Shown here piece by piece: positions 1-4,712 of a DNA stretch of 8,878 bases. The notes below the pieces were generated by a model, which was not told the origin of the DNA, made no database searches, and saw only the letters and a list, made by a program, of their open reading frames with translations. Origin of the DNA: an uncultured Gemmatimonadota bacterium (GTDB taxonomy: Bacteria > Gemmatimonadota > Gemmatimonadetes > Gemmatimonadales > Gemmatimonadaceae); contig CAMLEQ010000139.1 in assembly GCA_946479015.1 (NCBI GenBank), positions 1-8,878 of the forward strand, in the 5' to 3' direction. The position numbers were made by a program, and so were the translations under genes. Position 1 is the stretch's first letter. Every line of letters starts with the position of its first letter.

Positions 1-779
1 GTGAGGATGAGCGCGATGATGATCGTCACCGCCTCGTAGTACACGTCGGGCGCCACGCCGTGGGCGACGAAGAACGCCGGCGCCACGGTGGCCACCACCG
101 AGTACGCGAACGCCGCCCCAGTGCCCACGGCGATGAGCGTGTTCATGTCCGCCGAGTGATGGCGGAAGGCCATCCACGCGCGGGTGTAGAAGTGGCGCCC
201 CGCCCACCCCATCACGGCGAGCGTGAGGAAGAGCAGCGCGAACGAGATCGCCCGCGCGGGGATGGCGTACAGCCATGGCGCCGCGCGCTCGAGCGCCGGG
301 GAGAGCGATGCCATCACCCAGTGCATGAACGGATCCGCCACCGCGCCGCGCGCCGCGCGCGCGGCCGCCGACATGAGCGGCATCGACAGCACCATCGCGA
401 CGATTCCCACCACGCCGCTCGCGATCGCCTTCCCCTTCAACTCCCGGAACTCGGCCTGCTGCGCGCGGTCGCGCGCCGCCTGCTCGTCGAACGCGCTCTC
501 CTCCGGGCGCGGCAGCTCGGCGCCGTACCCCGTCTTGCGGATCGCCTCCACCAGCGCGTCGGGGGATGTCGCCGCCGCGTCGTAGGCGACGGTGGCGCTG
601 TTCATCATCAGGTTCACGTTCGCGTCCACGACGCCCGGCGTCCTGCCCAGCGCCCGCTGCACGCGCCCCTGGCACGCCGCGCACGTCATCCCCGACACGG
701 GGATCACCACCGTCTTCGCCGGCGAGCGTGCCCCCTCTTCGGCGCGCGGCGCGCCCTGCTCGATGTTCACCGTGGTCAT
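1..779 (-). CDS. copA: Copper-translocating P1B-type ATPase CopA, N-terminal part (runs off window edge)
   Basis: This is the N-terminal ~259 residues of a heavy-metal P-type ATPase that would pump Cu(I) out of the cytoplasm using ATP. One heavy-metal-associated domain carries the GMTCAAC copper-binding motif at residues 30-36. Membrane segments follow from about residue 115, including the P1B hallmark DMNTLIAVGTGAAFAYS and, at the window edge, YYEAVTIIIALIL. The phosphorylation (DKTG), CPC and nucleotide-binding regions lie beyond position 1 and cannot be checked. The ATG at 779 has GGGAGAG nine bases upstream. An in-frame ATG at 788 would add three residues (M-E-G), but its Shine-Dalgarno would touch the start codon, so 779 is preferred. 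It is the last visible gene of copZ - cupredoxin - copA, about 40 bp behind the cupredoxin gene. Copper rather than another metal is inferred from motif and neighbours. Confidence 0.93.
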   Translation of the reverse strand, partial: MTTVNIEQGAPRAEEGARSPAKTVVIPVSGMTCAACQGRVQRALGRTPGVVDANVNLMMNSATVAYDAAATSPDALVEAIRKTGYGAELPRPEESAFDEQAARDRAQQAEFRELKGKAIASGVVGIVAMVLSMPLMSAAARAARGAVADPFMHWVMASLSPALERAAPWLYAIPARAISFALLFLTLAVMGWAGRHFYTRAWMAFRHHSADMNTLIAVGTGAAFAYSVVATVAPAFFVAHGVAPDVYYEAVTIIIALIL

Positions 780-828
780 GCCTTCCATCTCTCCCGTGAA
801 GCGCGAGCGTGCTCGCGCGTGCCGCCGC

Positions 829-1209
829 TCACTCGGCGACCAGCTTGCCGTGCAACATGCTCATCCCGCACGTGAACTCGTACGTGCCGGGACGGGGTGG
901 AGTGATCTCCACCGTCGTTCGCTCGAACGCGGGGAGGAACTTCCGGATCCCGAAGTCGCCGAACACCACCTCCTCCGAGCAGCTCGACGTCTCCTGGCGG
1001 TCGAAGATGAGCCGCACCGGCGCGCCGGCCCGCACATGCACCGTGCGCGGCTCGTAGCCGCCGTGCACCGCGATCACCACTTCCTGCGCGCCGCCGCGCT
1101 GCGTGATCGCGGCGCCTGCCCGGTGCCTCTCCGCGAGGAAGAAGTACCAGTTCACCCACGCGATCGCCGCCACTCCGGCGGCCATCGCGAGGAGATCCAC
1201 TGTGCTCAT
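829..1209 (-). CDS. Membrane-anchored cupredoxin-domain protein
   Basis: A 126-residue protein with one N-terminal membrane segment (about residues 4-25) followed by a single cupredoxin-like beta-barrel domain (about 42-126) of the plastocyanin-like Cupredoxin_1 type. The C-terminal motif FTCGMSMLHG (residues 112-121) supplies Cys114, Met116, Met118 and His120 as likely copper ligands; His49 and Cys77 (in SSCSEEVVF) are further candidates. The short anchor would place the domain outside the cytoplasmic membrane, where it could hold copper before or after transport by CopA; this role is inferred from the operon. The start is supported by GGAGG six bases before the ATG. It lies 12 bp after copZ and about 40 bp before copA, so one transcript is likely. 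Small proteins of this type are known beside copper ATPase genes. The exact partner and redox role cannot be read from sequence. Confidence 0.87.
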   Translation of the reverse strand: MSTVDLLAMAAGVAAIAWVNWYFFLAERHRAGAAITQRGGAQEVVIAVHGGYEPRTVHVRAGAPVRLIFDRQETSSCSEEVVFGDFGIRKFLPAFERTTVEITPPRPGTYEFTCGMSMLHGKLVAE

Positions 1210-1221
1210 GGCGCCCTCCGC

Positions 1222-1434
1222 TCAGCTCCGCGCGGCGACTTCCGCGTCGTAGCCCGCATCGCGAACCGCCTCGATCGCCGCGTTCACCGCCGGGTCGTCT
1301 CCGGCGCGGATGCGCGCCGAGCCGATGCCCACGTTCTCCACCTGCACCCCCGGAACCTCCGCGAGCGCCTGCGACACCGCGCGGACGCAGTGCCCGCAGC
1401 TCATCCCCGAAATGGCGAGATCGATCGACTTCAT
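1222..1434 (-). CDS. copZ: CopZ-type copper chaperone (HMA domain)
   Basis: A 70-residue single heavy-metal-associated domain. The metal-binding loop GMSCGHC sits at residues 10-16, with Cys13 and Cys16 as ligands. A His between the two Cys is common in CopZ-like chaperones. The protein should bind Cu(I) in the cytoplasm and deliver it to the N-terminal domain of the CopA ATPase two genes downstream. The start at 1434 gives a standard-length protein beginning MKSIDLAISG, with a GGGAG/AGGGAAG purine tract just upstream. A longer open frame reaching 1491 was rejected because its extra 19 residues would be encoded across the predicted promoter and operator. It is the first gene of the copper operon, preceded by a promoter and CsoR-like sites at 1472-1518. 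Its stop is 12 bp from the cupredoxin start. Confidence 0.92.
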   Translation of the reverse strand: MKSIDLAISGMSCGHCVRAVSQALAEVPGVQVENVGIGSARIRAGDDPAVNAAIEAVRDAGYDAEVAARS

Positions 1435-1471
1435 CTTCCCTGCTCCCGTGTTGTCGGTTGGCCGGGGGCGA

Positions 1472-1502
1472 ATACCCCCGCTGGGTATCAAGTTATATAC
1501 CC
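1472..1502 (-). promoter_or_regulatory. CsoR-like copper operator, three half-sites
   Basis: ATACCC (1472-1477) and GGGTAT (1483-1488) form a perfect inverted repeat around a 5-bp spacer. This matches the general ATACCC-spacer-GGGTAT form of operators bound by the copper-sensing repressor CsoR. A third half-site ATACCC (1497-1502) pairs with the middle GGGTAT across 8 bp. The array covers the predicted -10 box and the likely transcription start of the copper operon, where a bound repressor would block RNA polymerase. No csoR gene is in the window. Site recognition rests on motif resemblance and position only. Confidence 0.72.
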
Positions 1503-1518
1503 CCTCCCCCTATTTCAA
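1492..1518 (-). promoter_or_regulatory. Predicted sigma-70-type promoter of the copper operon
   Basis: On the minus strand, TTGAAA (1518-1513) resembles a -35 box and TATAAC (1497-1492) a -10 box, separated by a short 15-bp spacer. The interval is filled by two GGGGG runs. It is the most AT-rich spot near the copZ start. The -10 box overlaps the third CsoR-like half-site, consistent with repressor control. The short spacer lowers confidence in the exact boxes. Confidence 0.5.
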
Positions 1519-1562
1519 CCCTCCCCCGTCAGCATTCCCACGCGGCCGGTCCCATGAAAGCG

Positions 1563-1598
1563 CCGAGCGGGCCGAGCAATGATGCTCGGCCCGCTCGG
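1563..1598 (-). terminator. Perfect 16-bp stem hairpin, likely terminator of the paralog pair
   Basis: Two perfectly complementary 16-base arms (1563-1578 and 1583-1598) enclose a 4-base loop, ATGA. The hairpin begins 22 bp after the stop of the minus-strand gene ending at 1620 and lies upstream of the copper promoter, so it would insulate the two units. On the minus strand it is followed by CGCTTTC, only a weak U-tract. It may therefore act as a weak intrinsic terminator or a 3'-end stabilising structure rather than a classical one. Confidence 0.65.
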
Positions 1599-1619
1599 AT
1601 GGTACCGGAGTCACTCCGA

Positions 1620-2057
1620 TCAGATCGCCAGCAGCCGAGAGAAGAACGACCGGTAGCGCTGGAGCGCCTGGCGCAGATCCTCCGTGGATACGTCGCCGCC
1701 GCGGTCCCACTGCCCCTCGAGCTTCGCCCGCTCGTTCGCGAACGACTCGGCGAGCCGCTTGATCGCCTCCGCCACCAGCCCGTCCGCCCGCTCAACCGCG
1801 CGCCGCGGCTCGTCGACGAATCCCGCCTGGATGTCCGTCCACTGCTCGCGGAACCGGCTCACCACATCGGACGCGAGCAGCGGCGTGCTCCGCGACTCGG
1901 CGCCGGCCGCCCCAGGCTCCACGCTCGCCTCGCGCGCCACCTCGCGCTCCTCCACCCGCTCTCCCGGCGCCGCCGTCGTGCGCTCCTCGCTCTGCTCGGC
2001 CGCGTTCGCGAGGTCGGCCGTGGACAGTCCCTTGTCGTTCCTGCGCTCGTCGCTCAT
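1620..2057 (-). CDS. Conserved protein of unknown function, soluble paralog of the upstream gene
   Basis: A 145-residue protein with no recognised function. Residues 1-60 are polar, rich in Glu/Arg/Ala and probably disordered. Residues 68-145 form a helical domain reading FREQWTDIQAGFVDEPRRAV ... STEDLRQALQRYRSFFSRLL. The same pattern (Phe-x2-x-Trp-x2-Val/Ile-Gln-Ala-x-Phe-Val-Asp-Asp/Glu-Pro-Arg, then Ser-Thr-Glu-Asp-Leu-Arg) occurs in the gene just upstream, so the two are paralogs. There is no membrane segment or signal peptide. Its ATG overlaps the upstream stop as ATGA (2054-2057), indicating translational coupling. A strong hairpin follows the stop. I recall similar uncharacterised proteins from high-GC bacteria but assign no function. 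Confidence 0.82.
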   Translation of the reverse strand: MSDERRNDKGLSTADLANAAEQSEERTTAAPGERVEEREVAREASVEPGAAGAESRSTPLLASDVVSRFREQWTDIQAGFVDEPRRAVERADGLVAEAIKRLAESFANERAKLEGQWDRGGDVSTEDLRQALQRYRSFFSRLLAI

Positions 2058-2737
2058 GGATTCACCTCTCTGTTCGTCGTCGCCTCACGCTCCTCGGCGC
2101 GTTCCGTGGCGCGCTCCGTCTCCCGCCGTTCCTCGCGTCGCGCCTCGCGCTCCACCGTGCGCGGCACGGCGCGGTCGGCCGCGCGCGCCTCCTCGACGTG
2201 CCCCTCGTGCTCGCGATCCTCGAGCAGGTCCTGGAACAGCTCCCGGTAGTAGACCATGGCTCGGCGGAGATCCTCCGTGCTCGCCTCCCCGCGCCGGTGG
2301 CGCTGCGCGATGTCGCGCGCCGCGCGGTAGTTCTCCACCACGCGCGGGTGGTGCACCGAGAGATCGGCCGCGCGCCGGTCGAAGTCGGCGAGCGGATAGC
2401 CGCGCGCCGCCATCACCTCGTCCACGAGGTGATCGGCATCGCTCACCGCGCCGCGCGGGTCGTCCACGAAGCGCGCCTGCACGCCGCGCCAGCGCGTCTG
2501 GAACGTGGCGCGCTGCTCCGCGCCGAGCGGTTGGATGTCCAGGTGCTCCACGCGCTCCTTCCGCGCGACGAGCTCCGCTTCCGCGCGCCGCCGGTCGCCG
2601 AGCTCGTGCACGGTGCGCGTGTACTCCGGGCCGTAGCGCGCACGCAGCTCCGCCGTGCGCCGCCGCTGCCACGCCCACCACGCCACCGCCAACAGCAGCA
2701 GCACCACGACTATCGCGAGTATGACCGTCTGATTCAT
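2054..2737 (-). CDS. Membrane-anchored conserved protein of unknown function
   Basis: A 227-residue protein with an N-terminal membrane segment (about residues 4-23, ending WWAWQ) followed by Arg residues, so the rest probably stays cytoplasmic. Residues 31-70 (LRARYGPEYTRTVHELGDRRRAE and on) and 79-110 (FQTRWRGVQARFVDDPRGAV) are strongly patterned and helical. They are followed by DLSVHHPRVVENYR (125-138) and STEDLRRAMVYYRELFQDLL (153-172). The last ~50 residues are an Arg/Glu-rich charged tail resembling a single helix or coiled coil. The start at 2737 is fixed by a strong AGGAGG five bases upstream; a longer in-frame opening to 2869 lacks such support. The downstream paralog shares the FVD-D/E-PR and STEDLR blocks but not the anchor. 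No function is assigned; a membrane-linked stress or envelope role is only a guess. Confidence 0.83.
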   Translation of the reverse strand: MNQTVILAIVVVLLLLAVAWWAWQRRRTAELRARYGPEYTRTVHELGDRRRAEAELVARKERVEHLDIQPLGAEQRATFQTRWRGVQARFVDDPRGAVSDADHLVDEVMAARGYPLADFDRRAADLSVHHPRVVENYRAARDIAQRHRRGEASTEDLRRAMVYYRELFQDLLEDREHEGHVEEARAADRAVPRTVEREARREERRETERATERAEEREATTNREVNP

Positions 2738-2916
2738 CGTTTCCTCCTTCCTGGCGCGAGTCCGTCCGCGGATGTTTCGTCCGCCGCGCCGCGCTCCCGC
2801 CAGCGCGCGACGCACCCGCCTCACGGAGCACCTTGGGTGCCATCGCGATGCGGGCTCGACGGCGGGCACTACGATGCACCTTCGCGGCGAGCGATATTAC
2901 CGGCACGACATCGCAT

Positions 2917-2921
2917 GGAGG
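2917..2921 (+). promoter_or_regulatory. Ribosome binding site deciding the DUF1572 start
   Basis: GGAGG at 2917-2921 lies six bases before the GTG at 2928. In-frame ATG codons upstream (2772 and 2874) have no comparable site, and the residues they would add do not look like the family. The GTG is therefore chosen as the start. Confidence 0.8.
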
Positions 2922-2927
2922 ACTCTC

Positions 2928-3470
2928 GTGACGGACATCGCCGCGGCCTATCTCGCCGAGTCGCGCTCGCGCTTCGGCAAGACGAAGGAGCAGGTGGAGC
3001 GCGCCATCGCGCAGGTGGACGACGCCGCGTTCTTCGCCACGCTCGGCGCGGAGGACAACAGCATCGCCGTGATCGTGAAGCACATGGCGGGGAACCTGCG
3101 CTCCCGCTTCACCGACTTCCTCGTGAGCGACGGGGAGAAGCCCGACCGCGATCGCGACTCGGAGTTCGAGGTCGGCGCGGGCGACACGCGCGCCTCGATC
3201 GAGGCGGCGTGGCAGGCGGGGTGGAGCGCGCTCTTCGGCGCGCTCGACGGGCTACGCCCGGAAGACCTGTCGCGCACGGTGCGCATCCGCGGCGAGCCGC
3301 ACTCGGTGCTGCAGGCGCTGGAGCGGCAGCAGACCCACCACGCGTATCACGCGGGGCAGGTGGTGCTGCTCGCGAAGCATCACGCGGGACAGGCGTGGCG
3401 GACGCTCTCGATCCCGCGTAAGGGATCGGCGGCGTTCAATGAGGCAATGCTGTCGCGGCGCGGCTCATAG
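2928..3470 (+). CDS. DinB-like protein, DUF1572 family
   Basis: A 180-residue protein matching the DUF1572 branch of the DinB/YfiT four-helix-bundle superfamily over its full length. Family blocks seen are AAYLAESRSRFGKTKEQVERA (6-26), NSIAVIVKHMAGNLRSRFTDFL (44-65), DGEKPDRDRDSEF (68-80), IRGEPHSVLQALERQ (120-134) and HHAYHAGQVVLLAK (137-150), with LSIPRKGSAAFN near the end. His52, His137 and His141 are placed to be the metal-binding triad typical of the fold. DinB-like proteins are metal-dependent, and some are thiol transferases, but the DUF1572 substrate is not known to me. The gene is divergent from the paralog pair, with 190 bp between starts that include a small GCACC-TTG-GGTGC hairpin (2828-2840) and no clear promoter. 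No terminator is evident beyond the repeat-rich stretch that follows. Confidence 0.9.
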   Translation: MTDIAAAYLAESRSRFGKTKEQVERAIAQVDDAAFFATLGAEDNSIAVIVKHMAGNLRSRFTDFLVSDGEKPDRDRDSEFEVGAGDTRASIEAAWQAGWSALFGALDGLRPEDLSRTVRIRGEPHSVLQALERQQTHHAYHAGQVVLLAKHHAGQAWRTLSIPRKGSAAFNEAMLSRRGS

Positions 3471-3487
3471 CGCCCGGACTCCATTTC

Positions 3488-3609
3488 GGCTCCTCGGCCG
3501 GGTGGGTTCCGCGAGAGCTCCTCGGCACGGCTGGTTTCGCGAGAGCTCCTCGGCCGGGGGGGTCCGCGAGAGCTCCTCGGCCGGGTGGGGTCCGCGAGAG
3601 CTCCTCGGC
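3488..3609. repeat. 28-bp tandem repeat, four copies plus a partial one
   Basis: The core GCGAGAGCTCCTCGGC occurs exactly at 3511-3526, 3539-3554, 3566-3581 and 3594-3609, spaced 28, 27 and 28 bp. A partial copy (GGCTCCTCGGCCGGGTGGGTT) starts at 3488. The spacer varies around CGGGTGGGGTCC. Within the core, CGAG and CTCG can pair around a 5-base loop, so each unit is a small imperfect palindrome. The spacers are too short and too alike for a CRISPR array. Confidence 0.88.
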
Positions 3610-3633
3610 CTGGCGCCGGTGGCCATTCGCTCC

Positions 3634-3743
3634 GGCGGCGCGACGCGCTTACACGCTGCGAGCCCCCGCGCGCGCCAGAGCGTAGTACCGCCTGACGAGC
3701 ATCGCCCGTCGGCGCGCGCGGGGTCTCTTGCTACGCGCGACGC
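3634..3743 (+). repeat. Left arm of a long imperfect inverted repeat
   Basis: Hand alignment of this arm against the reverse complement of 3939-4050 gives about 80% matching positions with a few small gaps. The best blocks are ACGCGCTTACACGCTGCGAGCC at the outer end, CCGTCGGCG in the middle and TCTCTTGCTAC at the inner end. About 195 bp lie between the arms. Transcribed, the arms could form a very stable stem of around 110 bp. Confidence 0.82.
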
Positions 3744-3938
3744 ACCGCCTGCGCGAACGGCCCCCGCCGCCTGTCCCCCACCCTGCGCCAGGGCCGGGAG
3801 CTGCGGCGGCGAGCGCCGCACGCCGCGCGGAGCGCCGCGCGCGGCCGACCGCACGCCGCGAGCCTCGCGTGCCACGCGGGCCTCGCGCCGATAGCCGCGC
3901 GCCGGGTGCCTCGCGACCGCGGGGGTGTGGCGACGGCG

Positions 3939-4050
3939 GCGTCCGCGCGGTAGCAAGAGACTCCCCGGGCGCCGACGGTAGATGCCGACTCGGGCGCCCC
4001 GAACGCGCTGGCGCCCGGGGAGGCTCGCAGCGTGTAAGCGCGTCGCCGCC
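3939..4050 (-). repeat. Right arm of the long imperfect inverted repeat
   Basis: This is the reverse-complement partner of 3634-3743. Differences include a CG indel near the outer end (GGCGGCG-ACGCG against GGCGGCGCGACGCG) and extra bases in the inner part, so the arms have diverged. The arm overlaps a second shorter inverted repeat: the 13-mer GCGGGGGTGTGGC at 3919-3931 recurs inverted at 4054-4066. The right arm could therefore also fold on itself. Confidence 0.8.
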
Positions 4051-4063
4051 AGAGCCACACCCC

Positions 4064-4170
4064 CGCGTCACGCCAGTCCCAGGAGCCCAGCCCCGCCACG
4101 GCCCGCGTCACGCAAGTCCACGGAGCCCACCACGGCCGGCGCCCCGCCAGTACCAGGAGCCCCCACGGCC
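4064..4170. repeat. Three imperfect tandem copies of a 34-40-bp unit
   Basis: Units start at about 4064, 4104 and 4138. Each reads roughly CGCGTCACGCCAGTCC, then CAGGAGCCCA, then CCACGGCC, with substitutions and one small length difference in the first unit. The array ends about 33 bp before the stop of the minus-strand GlcG/HbpS-type gene, that is, in its 3' region. No spacers or coding potential are apparent. Confidence 0.72.
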
Positions 4171-4203
4171 CGCGCCGCGGCAGGACATGGAGAGACGCGG
4201 CGC

Positions 4204-4668
4204 TCAGAGCACGGCTGCTCCCGCGCGCGCGACTTGCGCATCCTGGCTGGATTGCATCCCCGACACCCCGATCGCCCCCACCACCTCCCCGTTCACCATC
4301 AGCGGCATCCCACCCTCCAGCGGGAGCAAGTTCGGCACGGCGAGCATGCGCAGCCCCATCCCCCCGGCAGTGATCGCCTCCTCGAACGCCTTCGTCGGGC
4401 GGCGGAAGTTCAGCGCCGTTTCCGCCTTCGCCTGCGCGATCGTCACGCTCGCGTACTGTGCCTGATCGAGCCGCTCGAGCAGCACGAGATGTCCCGTGCT
4501 GTCCACGATCGCGATCACCATCGGCCACCCCTGCCGCACCGCCTCCGCCTCGGCGGCGGCCATCACCTCCTTGGCGCGGGCGAGGCCGATCGGCGGGCCG
4601 TAGCGGGGCGGGAGCGGAGTCTGTCCTTGCGAGGAGGCGCCGGTGGACGCGGGGGTCGTGGTGGCCAT
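4204..4668 (-). CDS. GlcG/HbpS family protein (DUF336, heme-degrading-like)
   Basis: A 154-residue protein of the GlcG/HbpS (Haem_degrading, PF03928) family. After a low-complexity Thr/Ser/Gln/Pro start (about 1-22), the family pattern runs in order: VIAIVDSTGHLVLLERLDQA (51-70), ASVTIAQAKAETALNFRRPT (73-92), PLEGGMPLMVNGEVVGAIGVSG (116-137) and QDAQVARAG (142-150). HbpS-type members bind heme, while GlcG is encoded with glycolate genes in enterobacteria. Which ligand applies here cannot be decided, as neither heme nor glycolate genes are adjacent. There is no signal peptide, so it is probably cytoplasmic. AGGAG six bases before the ATG at 4668 fixes the start. It begins 44 bp after the glycoside hydrolase stop with no terminator between, so co-transcription is likely. 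Confidence 0.88.
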   Translation of the reverse strand: MATTTPASTGASSQGQTPLPPRYGPPIGLARAKEVMAAAEAEAVRQGWPMVIAIVDSTGHLVLLERLDQAQYASVTIAQAKAETALNFRRPTKAFEEAITAGGMGLRMLAVPNLLPLEGGMPLMVNGEVVGAIGVSGMQSSQDAQVARAGAAVL

Positions 4669-4712
4669 GGTTCGCTCCTGCTGGAGAATTGGAGAGGGAG
4701 TGCCGAGCGCGC

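Larger units (their letters stand above)
3471..4203. other. Gene-free, repeat-dense stretch between convergent genes
   Basis: No open frame here looks like a real protein: all candidates are Arg/Ala/Pro-rich, lack Shine-Dalgarno sites and overlap one another. The stretch separates the convergent DUF1572 and GlcG/HbpS-type genes and is even more GC-rich than its surroundings. It contains three repeat structures, listed separately: a 28-bp tandem array, a long imperfect inverted repeat, and a three-copy 34-40-bp repeat. A structured noncoding RNA, a remnant of a small mobile element, or plain repeat expansion are all possible. Confidence 0.75.

Noticed and set aside
1471..1520. MerR/CueR-type copper promoter
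   Set aside because: CueR-class promoters have a stretched 19-20-bp spacer with the dyad between the boxes. Here the spacer is short and the dyad covers the -10 box and start site, which fits a CsoR-type repressor better.
2054..2869. Longer version of the anchored paralog starting upstream at 2869
   Set aside because: The extra 44 residues are Arg/Ala/Gly-rich, and the strong AGGAGG just before 2737 places the membrane segment right at the N-terminus, as expected.
3488..3609. Possible CRISPR array
   Set aside because: The unit is 27-28 bp in total, leaving about 12 bp between cores, and those spacers resemble one another. No cas genes are nearby. It is a simple tandem repeat.
3465..4058. 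Open frames within the repeat region, including one encoding PAEELSR repeats
   Set aside because: The peptide repeat is only the translation of the 28-bp DNA repeat. The frame lacks a ribosome binding site, is Arg/Ala-rich, and overlaps several equally open frames on both strands.
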